A DNA stretch of 64,000 nt, from positions 1,736,001 to 1,800,000 of the forward strand of contig NZ_CP061169.1 of assembly GCF_011751765.2 (NCBI RefSeq), given 5' to 3'. This document shows positions 28,499 through 37,476 of the stretch, one piece after another. Numbering within the stretch: position 1 is the stretch's first letter; each line of letters opens with the position of its first letter. The notes below the pieces were generated by a model. The model was not told where the DNA came from. It was given only the letters and a program-made list of their open reading frames with translations, and made no database searches. Made by a program: the position numbers and the translations under genes. The stretch comes from Paramicrobacterium chengjingii (GTDB lineage Bacteria > Actinomycetota > Actinomycetes > Actinomycetales > Microbacteriaceae).

Positions 28499-29835
28499 GC
28501 GTCGAACACATCGCGAATCAACCAGCCGGTCTCCGTCTTCACGAGCAAGACGGAGACCGGCTTGTTCGTGTCGGCGTTGTGAACGCTCGTCACGACCACG
28601 ATGACAGCGCCCCCGGTTTCGCTCTGCGCGTCGAGCGTTCGCTTCGCTTTGTCAAGGCTGAGTACGGGAAACGGGTCTGTCTTTCCCAACTCGGCAGCGG
28701 CCGTCTCTGCAGATAGAGCGGGTGACATCGGTTCATAGACGGAGGCGAGACACTGTGCCGAAGCGGTGCGTTCGCGACACGTCGAACGCACAGCCAGCAG
28801 CTCAGTAAGAGCGTCAACAGGTGTCAGAGATGTCGAGGCCGCTGGCATCGTGATGCTCGTCGATTGCGGCGTGGTCTGCGGCGATTCATCTGCCGACGAC
28901 GACGGAGGGATCAGCCAGAGTGCTCCAGCGACGCTCGCGAGGAAGACAAGAACGGCAACGAGTGTGAGGCGGCGTCTGCGTGTCGTACGCGCAAAGGCAG
29001 AGAAAAGGTGTCGGAGCGGCGTGACGAGAACAGGAAGGGAGAACGAGACCTCCCCTTCTAGCAGACGCGACAGCGTCGAGTCCTGCCCTCTCTCCCGAAG
29101 GGAGGCGGATCGCCGCGCAACGTTACGATGTCCGGTCGGTTCCGGTTCCTGCCCGACGGCAAACGGAAGCGGTTCCGCGAGAGCGAAGATGCGGCACTCA
29201 AGATCGGCGTAGAGATCCGCGGAAGGCTTGCCGTCGCGTGAAAGCTGGTTGTGCAGCCAACCGGTGACGTCGGAAAGTGCGCGTGACCGTGAGCTCTCAT
29301 CGCTATGTTCGAGGGCAGCCGTGATCAGATGGGCGAGACCTTCAAGGTCGGCACGAATGCTGCTCGGGGTAGCAGGCAGGCCGCCGTCTGCTCCGACAAG
29401 AACGGGACGTCCGTCGGACGCGAGCCTAACGTGCGCGACATCGACCGCCCCATGGGTACTTCCGCTGTCATGAAGAGCTCGCAGGGTCGTTGCGAGCGGA
29501 GCGGCAAGGGTCACGACCGACCCAGCAGCAATATGTCCTCCGCCCTCAAGCTGCTGGCTGAGCCGGCTTCCGAGCCGTTCGCAGACAAGGACGGGCTCAC
29601 CCGTGGAGTTCACTCCAACGTCACGCGCCAACTGCAGGTGAGCACGTGGTGCGCGAGAGCTGAGATCGAGCTCATCTCGCGCACGTGCGGGGCCGTCTGG
29701 CCCCGGGAATACACGCAGAACGACGTGATCGTCGTGCAGGTCGCGAGCCAAGAACGCGTGAGTGCGTTCGCCCGTGTGTATGCGTCTCAGCACGCGGAAA
29801 CCGCAGAGCTCGCCCTCCAGACGCACGTCGCGCAT
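28495..29835 (-). CDS. Membrane-anchored protein kinase-like protein (pseudokinase)
   Basis: The protein has about 446 residues. Residues 10-200 resemble a Ser/Thr kinase lobe (GFRVLRRIHTGERTHAFLAR, then ALHDSGSTHGAVDVAHVRLA) but lack the essentials. The glycine loop is weak, there is no VAIK-like lysine, HRD is HGA and DFG reads ADG. A single membrane segment lies at about 290-310 (LTLVAVLVFLASVAGALWLI). The remaining 135 residues would be outside the cell and hold two cysteines. This is the topology of a receptor kinase whose catalytic half has become a binding module. The start is uncertain: the ATG at 29835 fits the domain, and in-frame starts exist up to 29931. I recognise no named family. 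Confidence 0.65.
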   Translation of the reverse strand: MRDVRLEGELCGFRVLRRIHTGERTHAFLARDLHDDHVVLRVFPGPDGPARARDELDLSSRAPRAHLQLARDVGVNSTGEPVLVCERLGSRLSQQLEGGGHIAAGSVVTLAAPLATTLRALHDSGSTHGAVDVAHVRLASDGRPVLVGADGGLPATPSSIRADLEGLAHLITAALEHSDESSRSRALSDVTGWLHNQLSRDGKPSADLYADLECRIFALAEPLPFAVGQEPEPTGHRNVARRSASLRERGQDSTLSRLLEGEVSFSLPVLVTPLRHLFSAFARTTRRRRLTLVAVLVFLASVAGALWLIPPSSSADESPQTTPQSTSITMPAASTSLTPVDALTELLAVRSTCRERTASAQCLASVYEPMSPALSAETAAAELGKTDPFPVLSLDKAKRTLDAQSETGGAVIVVVTSVHNADTNKPVSVLLVKTETGWLIRDVFDA

Positions 29836-30024
29836 GGTCGCATGTGCGGAGGATACTTCGGAACGTCTCATGATCCGAGTGTCGCGTTTATCACGACGAT
29901 GGCGGCGAGAATCGAGCCTCATTGTGAGCAACCTGCGCGCGATCGTGCGCTGTGGGCGAAAGTTCGATGCTCTGGGGCCAGGTGGGGAGAAAACGAGGGC
30001 GCCTTGTGACGTATCCTTAATGTC

Positions 30025-30732
30025 ATGGCACGAGAGTCAAAACGCGCAAAATCTCCGAAGGAACCTGGCCGCCTCAAGCAGATGTGGCAAGTCTTCCAGA
30101 TGACGCGTCGCTACGATTCCATGGCGCAATGGTGGATGCTGCTCGGGCTCGTGCTTGGCGTTGCAGCCGGAGTGCTGCTCGCGGTTTTGCTCGCAGGTGG
30201 CAACGTCTTCATGATGATCATGTGGATTCTGTCTGGCCTGCTCGCTGGTCTGCTCGCTGCCATGATCATTCTCGGTCGTCGTGCGGAGAAAGCAGCTTAC
30301 AGCCAGATCAGCGGCCAGGCGGGCGCCGTCGGCGCCGTGTTCAAGAGCTCTCTTCCGCGCGGCTGGGCTGGAAGTGAAATGCCCGTCAACGTGAACGGTC
30401 GCACCCAAGACGCCATTTATCGGGCAGTCGGGCGCGGCGGTGTTGCGCTTGTCGCTGAGGGGCCGGCGTCTCGCACTAAGCGCATGCTCGATGACGAACG
30501 CCGCAAGGTGAAGCGCGTTCTTCCGAATGTTCCGATCTCGGTATTCCAGGTCGGACCCGATGAGGGCTCCATTCCGCTGTACAAGCTTGCGAAATCAATG
30601 CGTAAGGTGAAGCGCGAACTGACGAAAGCCGAAGTTCTTGCTGTGACGAACCGACTGGGATCGCTCAATAACCAGTTGCCGATTCCGAAGGGCGTTGACC
30701 CGTACAAGGTTCGTCCTCAGCGTGCACGCTGA
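30025..30732 (+). CDS. DUF4191 family membrane protein
   Basis: The 235-residue protein has a basic N-terminus (MARESKRAKSPKEPGRLKQM), two adjacent membrane segments (WWMLLGLVLGVAAGVLLAVL and MIMWILSGLLAGLLAAMII) and a soluble C-terminal domain of about 140 residues rich in K and R. That domain includes DAIYRAVGRGGVALVAEG and RRKVKRVLPNVPISVFQVG. The pattern matches DUF4191, found beside RDD and glnA genes in actinobacteria; the function is unknown. The C-terminal part would be cytoplasmic. It ends 4 bp from the convergent RDD gene. Confidence 0.88.
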   Translation: MARESKRAKSPKEPGRLKQMWQVFQMTRRYDSMAQWWMLLGLVLGVAAGVLLAVLLAGGNVFMMIMWILSGLLAGLLAAMIILGRRAEKAAYSQISGQAGAVGAVFKSSLPRGWAGSEMPVNVNGRTQDAIYRAVGRGGVALVAEGPASRTKRMLDDERRKVKRVLPNVPISVFQVGPDEGSIPLYKLAKSMRKVKRELTKAEVLAVTNRLGSLNNQLPIPKGVDPYKVRPQRAR

Positions 30733-30736
30733 GCAA

Positions 30737-31192
30737 TCAGCCCCGAATGAGCACGGTTGCGGCGATCTTGTCGTGAAAGCCGCGCTGGTCTGAATCCCAG
30801 ACGAGCAGCGGGAGAATAAGGCACAAGAGCAGCGTTCGTACGATCGCCCGCCATAATCCGATATAACCCCCGACAATCGGGACCAAACGCATGCCGCACA
30901 GCCGATGGCCGACACTCCCACCGATTGTTGGAATGAAAAGAATCTGGAGCAGGGCGAAAACCACTGGAATCGTTGCCGGATTCTGTGCCACTGCGGTGAG
31001 CGACGGCAATGCAACTCCAGCGCCAGAGACGATGACTGATGCAATTGCCCAGTCGATGATGACGCCCAGCAGCCGACGCCCGAACCGGGCAATGCTGCCG
31101 TGTCCCTCCCGCGGAAGACCGAGCCGCTCCCCGGGATATTCACTCGGAGCAAGATCTCCGAAAGTCTGACCAGGTATGTTGGAAGGTGGCAC
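30737..31192 (-). CDS. RDD family membrane protein
   Basis: This small 151-residue membrane protein has the RDD-type opening FGRRLLGVIIDWAIASVIV, two further hydrophobic segments (IPVVFALLQILFIPTIGGSV and AIVRTLLLCLILPLLVW) and the conserved HRLCGMRLVP loop and GFHDKIAATVLI end. RDD proteins are of mixed or unknown function. The GTG start at 31192 lacks a strong ribosome binding site. It is divergent from glnA with 136 bp between. Cell membrane. Confidence 0.88.
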   Translation of the reverse strand: MPPSNIPGQTFGDLAPSEYPGERLGLPREGHGSIARFGRRLLGVIIDWAIASVIVSGAGVALPSLTAVAQNPATIPVVFALLQILFIPTIGGSVGHRLCGMRLVPIVGGYIGLWRAIVRTLLLCLILPLLVWDSDQRGFHDKIAATVLIRG

Positions 31193-31220
31193 GAAGCCAT
31201 TCTAGCTGTGCCGCACTAAC

Positions 31221-31236
31221 GAAACATCATGGAAAC
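31221..31236. promoter_or_regulatory. Tandem GAAAC half-sites upstream of glnA (GlnR-like)
   Basis: GAAAC-n6-GAAAC occurs about 100 bp before glnA. Actinobacterial GlnR boxes consist of GTnAC and GAAAC half-sites spaced by six bases. Here only the GAAAC type is seen, so this is a tentative nitrogen-control site. Confidence 0.35.
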
Positions 31237-31328
31237 ATGAGCGATATCGTCGAGAAATCGCTCGGCTCTATGGTGGTGGTCGTTGCATCGTGCAGCTTGA
31301 TCAGAGTCAGACATCTGGAGTGACCCGC

Positions 31329-32753
31329 ATGTTCAGTTCCCCCTCGGAAGTTCTCGATTTCATCACGGAGACAGATGTCAAATTCGTCGACATCCGTTTC
31401 ACGGATCTACCGGGGGTGCAGCAGCACTTCAACATCCCGGCGTCCACGGTTGACGAGGAATTTTTCAGCGTGGGTCAGTTGTTCGACGGGTCATCGATCC
31501 GCGGCTTCGCCAGCATCCATGAATCGGATATGCAGCTCATCCCTGACGTTTCGACTGCGTACGTCGACCCGTTCCGTCGTGAGCGCACCCTTGTTTTGAT
31601 CTTTGACATCTACAACCCCCGCACTGGTGAGATCTATTCGAAAGATCCTCGTCAGGTTGCGAAGAAGGCCGAAAAGTACCTCTCGTCGACGGGCATCGCA
31701 GACACGGCGTTCTTCGCACCGGAAGCCGAGTTCTATATTTTCGACGACGTCCGCTATGAGGTAAAGGAGAACTCGGCATTCCACAGCGTTGACTCCAGCG
31801 AAGGCGCATGGAACTCCGGGCGTGAGGAAGCCGGCGGAAACCTTGCGAACAAGACTCCATTCAAGGGTGGATACTTTCCCGTGAGCCCCGTCGACCAGCA
31901 CGCGGACCTGCGCGACGACATCTGCATCAAACTCGGCGATGTTGGCCTTGAACTCGAGCGAAGCCACCACGAGGTCGGCACGGCAGGCCAAGGTGAGATC
32001 AACTACCGGTTCGACACGATGGTGCACTCGGCAGACGACATTCTGAAGTTCAAGTACATTGTCAAGAACACCGCGACGCAGTGGGGCAAGACGGCGACGT
32101 TCATGCCGAAGCCGCTCTACGGTGACAACGGGTCGGGCATGCATACGCACCAGTCGCTCTGGAACGGCGGCACGCCGCTGTTCTATGATGAGAACGGGTA
32201 CGGTGGGCTCTCTGATGTCGCTCGCTGGTACATCGGCGGGCTGCTCGCTCATGCCCCCGCGGTGCTGGCGTTCACGAACCCGACAGTCAACTCGTACCAC
32301 CGCCTCGTTCCCGGATTCGAAGCGCCCGTGAACCTCGTGTACTCGGCGGGTAACCGATCGGCATCCATTCGCATTCCGATAACGGGAACGAATGCCAAGG
32401 CAAAGCGTATCGAGTTTCGTGCCCCGGATGCCTCGGGTAACCCGTACCTCGCGTTCGCTGCCCAGCTCATGGCGGGTCTCGACGGCATCAAGAATCGCAT
32501 TGAGCCGATGGAGCCGATCGACAAAGACCTCTACGAGCTTCCACCGGAAGAGGCGAAGGGAATCCCGCAGGTTCCTGCCTCGCTCGGAGCCGCGCTCGAG
32601 GCTCTCGAAGCGGATCACGACTTCTTACTCGAGGGCGGCGTGTTTACGCGCGAGCTCATTGACACGTGGATCGACTACAAGCGCGAATACGAGCTGAAGC
32701 CTCTGGCGTTGCGGCCGCATCCCTATGAGTTTGAGCTGTATTACGGCGTGTAG
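31329..32753 (+). CDS. glnA: Glutamine synthetase type I
   Basis: GlnA makes glutamine from glutamate, ammonia and ATP as a cytoplasmic dodecamer. The 474-residue protein shows the beta-grasp N-domain with [17 protein letters not shown], the metal-binding [13 protein letters not shown], the ATP-binding region [18 protein letters not shown] and NRSASIRIP. The adenylylation tyrosine is Tyr402 in [10 protein letters not shown], which fits control by the downstream glnE product. The ATG at 31329 ([11 protein letters not shown]) is preceded by TGGAGTG. The gene stands alone between a divergent RDD gene and a strong terminator. Confidence 0.97.
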   Translation: MFSSPSEVLDFITETDVKFVDIRFTDLPGVQQHFNIPASTVDEEFFSVGQLFDGSSIRGFASIHESDMQLIPDVSTAYVDPFRRERTLVLIFDIYNPRTGEIYSKDPRQVAKKAEKYLSSTGIADTAFFAPEAEFYIFDDVRYEVKENSAFHSVDSSEGAWNSGREEAGGNLANKTPFKGGYFPVSPVDQHADLRDDICIKLGDVGLELERSHHEVGTAGQGEINYRFDTMVHSADDILKFKYIVKNTATQWGKTATFMPKPLYGDNGSGMHTHQSLWNGGTPLFYDENGYGGLSDVARWYIGGLLAHAPAVLAFTNPTVNSYHRLVPGFEAPVNLVYSAGNRSASIRIPITGTNAKAKRIEFRAPDASGNPYLAFAAQLMAGLDGIKNRIEPMEPIDKDLYELPPEEAKGIPQVPASLGAALEALEADHDFLLEGGVFTRELIDTWIDYKREYELKPLALRPHPYEFELYYGV

Positions 32754-32769
32754 ATCCCCACACGCAGCG

Positions 32770-32805
32770 AAAGGGCCAGGCGACGCCGAGTCGGCTGGCC
32801 CTTTT
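32770..32805 (+). terminator. Intrinsic terminator of glnA
   Basis: AAAGGGCCAG (32770-32779) pairs perfectly with CTGGCCCTTT (32795-32804) around a 15-nt loop, ending in TTTT. The A-run at the left foot can also serve the convergent glnE transcript. Confidence 0.92.
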
Positions 32806-32820
32806 GCACGCTGTCGTCCG

Positions 32821-35800
32821 TTAGAACGCTCGCGTATGGGGGATGTCGGGGCGTCCGTAGAAGGACTGCTCGAAAACACGTCGCGCGCGGCGCGTAATGG
32901 CAAAGTAATCTTCCTCGAGCAGCGCGGCAGAACCCGGCGGATAGTCGAGAATTCGAGCGATGCCCTCAAGCTGCCTGCGTTCGATGGGCAGAACATCGGT
33001 GGTGCGGTTGAGCCACAAAGTCATCGCCGAGCGTGCACGAGACGAGAAGATCCACGCTTCCCTCAGCTGGATTGCGTCGTCTGTCTTGATAAGCCCATGT
33101 TCGGCCGCAACATCGAGAGCTTCAAGAGTGGATGTCGTCTGTAGCGCGGGGATGCTGTGCGCGTGCTGCAGCTGGATGAGCTGAACGAACCATTCAACGT
33201 CGCTGAGGGACCCTCTGCCGAGCTTGACATGACGCAGAGGATCAGCGCCGCGAGGCAGTCGCTCGTTTTCCATACGTGCCTTGATTCTCTTGACTTCGCG
33301 CACGTCGTTCTCACTGATCTGAACAGGGTATCGAACGGCATCGGCAAGTGATATGAAATCGGTGACAAGACTTTCATCGCCGGCCACCCCTCGTGCGCGA
33401 AGCAATGCCTGCGCTTCCCAGGTGAGCGACCACCGTTCGTAATAGCGGCGGTACGACTCGAGTGAGCGGACGACGGGGCCGTTTTTTCCTTCAGGACGCA
33501 GGTCGACGTCGAGATCAAGAGGCAATACGGGGTCATCAGTCAGGCGCGTCAGTTCAGACACATATTTCTGCGCGACTGCTTGAGCCTTCTCAGTTTCTTC
33601 TGTGAGAGCCCGGAACACATAGACGACGTCAGTATCGGATCCGAATCCGAGTTCCGCTCCCCCGAACCGTCCCATTCCAATCACCGCAAACTCGACAAGT
33701 TCTCCCCCAGGCACGGTCGATCTGATCTGTCGAAGCATTCCCTGCAGTGTCGCATCGGTGATGTCGGCAAGGGCGGGCCCCAGCTCGGTAACGCCATCGA
33801 TGTCGAGAACCGCTCCGAGAGCGAGGCGAAGTATCTCGCGGCGCCGAACCCGGAGCACAGCCTTAGTTGCACGTTCGAGAGATTCGTGGCGTGAGAATAT
33901 CGCCTGCATCTCGGCTCGGAGCGCAGCGAGGTCAAGGGGTCGAAGCTCGCGGTCCTTTTCAAGCCAGGCAGACGATTCAGGGAAAGCCGCGAGAAGCTCG
34001 CCGACATACCGGGAACTTGACAGCACACGAGTAAGTCGTTCCGCGACCATTGATGAGTCGCGCAGCATGCGCAAGAACCAATGAGTGGATCCGAGCGCAT
34101 CGCTCAGGCGCCGGAACGCGAGAAGGCCATAGTCAGGGTCGGTCCCCTCGGCGAACCAGCGGAGCATGACGGGAAGCAGATGGCGCTGGATCGTCGCGCG
34201 TCGTGATACCCCCGCGGTGAGTGCGGCGATGTGTGCGAGAGCGCCTCGAGGATCACGAAACCCAATCGCCGTAAGCCGGGCCTTCGCTTGATCCGTACTC
34301 AGTGCCAACTCGTCTTCGGGCAATGCCGCGACAGCGCTGAGGAGCGGGCGATAGAAGAGACGCTCATGAAGCTCGCGCACATCGTGTTTCGTCTTTTCCC
34401 ACGTGCGCAGCAAACCAGCGGCACCACCCGGCCGGCGAGTGGAACGAGCAAGTACACGGAGGCTCTCTTCATCGCGAGGCATCAGATGAGTGCGGCGCAG
34501 CCGCACAAGCTGCAGACGATGTTCGAGAACACGCAAGTACGCGTAAGCCTCGGCAAAGTCGGCCGATTCCTGTCGACCGATATAGCCGGCGTCAGACAGC
34601 GCAGTGAGGGCGGGAAGCGTGCCGCGTTGACGAACGCTCTCGTCGGTCTGCCCATGCACAAGCTGCAGGAGCTGAACGGTGAACTCCACATCCCGCAGAC
34701 CACCCGGCCCGAGTTTAATCTGACGCTGAACTTCATCCGAGGGAATATTCGCCGTTACGCGTCCCCGCATTGCTTGCACGGACTCGACGAAGTCTTCGCG
34801 ATGCGCGGTCGCCCAGACGAGCGGCGATGTGGCGGCAACGTACTCGCTGCCGAGATCCGCATCGCCAGCAAGCGGTCGCGCCTTGAGGAGCGCCTGAAAT
34901 TCCCAACTCTTTGCCCATCGCTCATAGTAGGCAATATGTGAGTCGAGAGTACGTACGAGCGCGCCGTCTTTGCCCTCTGGGCGCAAATTTGGGTCGACCT
35001 CCCAGAGGCCAGGTTCGCTATCAGGCTCGTCGATGATTCGCTGAATCTGCATTGCGAGTCGTGTAGCCACATCAATGGCGCGACTTTGACTGAGCTCTCC
35101 CTCGCTCTCAGCGACGTAGATCACATCGACGTCGCTAACGTAATTGAGTTCTCGTGCCCCGGCCTTCCCCATGCCGATCACCGCGAATCGAGTACGCTCG
35201 ACATCCGCGCGCGGAAAGATCGGGTTTCCGACGGGAGGATCGCACAGACGCGTACGTGCAATGGCGAGTGCGGCCTCGAGTGCGGCGGCAGCTGCGTCTG
35301 CAAGAAGGCTCGTTACGCTATCGAGAACTTCGGTGGGGTCGTCAGCGGTGAGGTCAAAGATGACGATTCGGGTAAGGATGCGCCGATATCTCTCACGGAG
35401 TAGGCAGACTGCGACGTCATCCGCCGATTCGGCGAAGCCGTTGCGCACCCCGAGTGCGGTGAAGAGGTCGTTTTTCATCTCGGAGGCTGTAGGCATGGGA
35501 GCATCCGTGAGGGTTGTGACGTTGAGATGCTCGGGATGTCTCAGAAGAAACTCTGCGAGCCCGCTCGACGCGCCCAGCACGCGCACAAGGGCTTCGCGTT
35601 GAGACCGGTCAGCCCAGCGGGCCTTCACCGATCCAGAATCCGAGCGTTCCAGATCGATGAGGTGATTGAGCGCAGCGTCAGGGTCCGCGGCAATACTGAG
35701 CTCAGGAGCGATCTCCTCGGGTGGGATGCTCAGGAGTTCGCTGAGCTCCGTCAACCAGTGACGCGCTTCGCTGAGCCGTGAGAATCCCGCACGAGCAAGC

Positions 35801-35832
35801 CCACTGAGAGCCGATTGATCACGTTGAGCCAT
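32821..35832 (-). CDS. glnE: Bifunctional glutamine synthetase adenylyltransferase/deadenylase
   Basis: GlnE adds AMP to, and removes it from, the regulatory tyrosine of GlnA according to nitrogen status. The 1003-residue length fits the family. Two nucleotidyltransferase domains are visible: GMGKAGARELNYVSDVDVIYV (about residue 220, the deadenylylase half) and GMGRFGGAELGFGSDTDVVYVF (about 720, the adenylylating half). Both keep the Gly and Asp-x-Asp residues. Helical GlnD-like regions follow each (for example LGPGGLRDVEFTVQLLQLVHG and LGRGSLSDVEWFVQLIQL). The ATG at 35832 lies 6 bp after the glnA2 stop, so the two genes form an operon. Confidence 0.96.
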   Translation of the reverse strand: MAQRDQSALSGLARAGFSRLSEARHWLTELSELLSIPPEEIAPELSIAADPDAALNHLIDLERSDSGSVKARWADRSQREALVRVLGASSGLAEFLLRHPEHLNVTTLTDAPMPTASEMKNDLFTALGVRNGFAESADDVAVCLLRERYRRILTRIVIFDLTADDPTEVLDSVTSLLADAAAAALEAALAIARTRLCDPPVGNPIFPRADVERTRFAVIGMGKAGARELNYVSDVDVIYVAESEGELSQSRAIDVATRLAMQIQRIIDEPDSEPGLWEVDPNLRPEGKDGALVRTLDSHIAYYERWAKSWEFQALLKARPLAGDADLGSEYVAATSPLVWATAHREDFVESVQAMRGRVTANIPSDEVQRQIKLGPGGLRDVEFTVQLLQLVHGQTDESVRQRGTLPALTALSDAGYIGRQESADFAEAYAYLRVLEHRLQLVRLRRTHLMPRDEESLRVLARSTRRPGGAAGLLRTWEKTKHDVRELHERLFYRPLLSAVAALPEDELALSTDQAKARLTAIGFRDPRGALAHIAALTAGVSRRATIQRHLLPVMLRWFAEGTDPDYGLLAFRRLSDALGSTHWFLRMLRDSSMVAERLTRVLSSSRYVGELLAAFPESSAWLEKDRELRPLDLAALRAEMQAIFSRHESLERATKAVLRVRRREILRLALGAVLDIDGVTELGPALADITDATLQGMLRQIRSTVPGGELVEFAVIGMGRFGGAELGFGSDTDVVYVFRALTEETEKAQAVAQKYVSELTRLTDDPVLPLDLDVDLRPEGKNGPVVRSLESYRRYYERWSLTWEAQALLRARGVAGDESLVTDFISLADAVRYPVQISENDVREVKRIKARMENERLPRGADPLRHVKLGRGSLSDVEWFVQLIQLQHAHSIPALQTTSTLEALDVAAEHGLIKTDDAIQLREAWIFSSRARSAMTLWLNRTTDVLPIERRQLEGIARILDYPPGSAALLEEDYFAITRRARRVFEQSFYGRPDIPHTRAF

Positions 35833-35838
35833 GGAGGC

Positions 35839-37176
35839 TCACAAGGCTGTCAGATTCGTGCGCAACTCATAGGGAGTGACTTGAGCGCGATAGTCATACC
35901 ATTCCTGGCGCTTGTTGAGCATGAAGTAGTCGTAGACCTGTGAACCGAGAGTCTCGGCAACGAGCTCAGACTGCTCCATATATTGCACGGCGTGATCGAG
36001 GTTTGACGGCAACGGCTCATAGCCGAGGGCCCTCCGCTCGGCATCAGACAGGCTCCAGACGTTGTTCTCGGCCTCAGGCGGAAGTTCGTAGCCCTCTTCG
36101 ATACCCTTCAAACCTGCGGCGAGCATGAGAGAGAACGCCAGGTAGGGGTTGCACGCCGAGTCGATTCCACGGTATTCGACGCGAGAGCTCTGCCCCTTGT
36201 GCGGCTTATACATCGGGACTCGGATGAGGGCTGAGCGATTGTTGTGCCCCCAAGTTACAAAGCTTGGTGCCTCATCGCCGCCCCAGATGCGCTTGTATGA
36301 GTTCACAAATTGATTAGTGACGGCGGTAATCTCTTGAGCGTGGGTCAGAAGGCCGGCGATAAACTGACGACCGACCTTCGACAGCTGGTACTGCGCGCCG
36401 GCCTCGTAGAAGGCGTTTGTGTCCCCTTCAAAAAGCGACATATGCGTGTGCATTCCTGAACCGGGTTGTCCTGACATCGGCTTCGGCATGAACGTGGCGT
36501 GGACGCCCTGTTCGATGGCCACCTCTTTCACAACCGTGCGAAAAGTCATGATGTTGTCTGCCGTCGTGAGCGCATCCGCATACCTGAGGTCGATCTCGTT
36601 CTGCCCGGGGCCACCTTCGTGATGGCTGTATTCGACGGAGATTCCGATGTCTTCAAGCATGGTGACGGCGCGCCGGCGAAAATCGTGCGCGGTTCCACCT
36701 GGAACATTGTCAAAGTACCCAGCGTCGTCGACGGGCACGGGGCTGCCATCGACAATCGTCGTGGATTTCATCAGGTAGAACTCGACCTCTGGGTGGGTAT
36801 AGAACGTAAAGCCGAGATCTTTCGCTTTCTCGAGCGTGCGTTTCAGTACATGTCGAGGATCTGCAGCGGCCGGCTGCCCATCCGGTGTGGTGAGATCGCA
36901 GAACATGCGAGCGGTCGGGTCGATCTCACCTCTCCACGGAAGCACCTGGAACGTGCCTGGATCGGGAAGCGAGAGCAGGTCAGACTCGTAACTTCGGGTG
37001 AAGCCCTCAATCGCTGAGCCGTCAAACCCAAGGCCCTCGACGAACGCGCCTTCCACCTCGGCCGGCGCGATCGCGACAGATTTGAGGGTTCCGACGACGT
37101 CAGTGAACCAGAGTCGGACGAACTTGATTCCTCGCTCCTCGATCGTGCGAAGAACGAAGTCCTGCTGCTTGTCCAT
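35839..37176 (-). CDS. glnA2: Glutamine synthetase-like protein GlnA2
   Basis: The protein has 445 residues and the GSI-alpha layout, shorter than GlnA. Catalytic elements are present: FDGSAIEGFTRSYESDL, THPEVEFYLM (metal glutamates), EYSHHEGGPGQNEIDLRY, FMPKPMSGQPGSGMHTHMS and NNRSALIRVP. Actinobacterial GlnA2 is a second, usually minor glutamine synthetase; some relatives act on polyamines, which cannot be told here. The ATG at 37176 has an excellent AAAGGGGAG before it. It is transcribed with glnE, and the SPOR-domain gene lies 80 bp upstream on the same strand. Confidence 0.95.
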   Translation of the reverse strand: MDKQQDFVLRTIEERGIKFVRLWFTDVVGTLKSVAIAPAEVEGAFVEGLGFDGSAIEGFTRSYESDLLSLPDPGTFQVLPWRGEIDPTARMFCDLTTPDGQPAAADPRHVLKRTLEKAKDLGFTFYTHPEVEFYLMKSTTIVDGSPVPVDDAGYFDNVPGGTAHDFRRRAVTMLEDIGISVEYSHHEGGPGQNEIDLRYADALTTADNIMTFRTVVKEVAIEQGVHATFMPKPMSGQPGSGMHTHMSLFEGDTNAFYEAGAQYQLSKVGRQFIAGLLTHAQEITAVTNQFVNSYKRIWGGDEAPSFVTWGHNNRSALIRVPMYKPHKGQSSRVEYRGIDSACNPYLAFSLMLAAGLKGIEEGYELPPEAENNVWSLSDAERRALGYEPLPSNLDHAVQYMEQSELVAETLGSQVYDYFMLNKRQEWYDYRAQVTPYELRTNLTAL

Positions 37177-37256
37177 CCACTCCCCTTTCGATGGCCGGTG
37201 GCGGCACTTTCCAGGCTAGTCGGTGACAGGGCTGCCCGTGCGTGACGGGACTCGGT

Positions 37257-37442
37257 TCATCTCTCGGATTCTTCCTCTTCCGCCCACTTGCGGCTATTTT
37301 CCGCAAGTCGATCCAGCGCGTGCGACGCCTCGTCTTGGGTGTCAAACGGACCAACCCTGTCGACGGAGGGCGAGACGTACCCGTGCTCCACCTCGCCGGA
37401 CTTGAGGTTGTACCAATACTTCTTTGACGGATCGTCAGTCAT
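37257..37442 (-). CDS. Small SPOR domain-containing protein
   Basis: The protein has 61 residues, begins MTDDPSKKYWYNLKSGEVEHG and contains VGPFDTQDEASHALDRLAE, the core of a SPOR-like fold. It ends in a charged helix. Family members of this size sit beside map and glnA2 in many actinobacteria and have no known function. There is no signal peptide, which is unusual for a true peptidoglycan-binding SPOR protein. The ATG at 37442 follows AGGGAG. It is divergent from map with only 34 bp between the starts. Confidence 0.85.
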   Translation of the reverse strand: MTDDPSKKYWYNLKSGEVEHGYVSPSVDRVGPFDTQDEASHALDRLAENSRKWAEEEESER

Positions 37443-37476
37443 CGGTGCTCCCTTGTGCTCACTTAGGATCGAGTCT

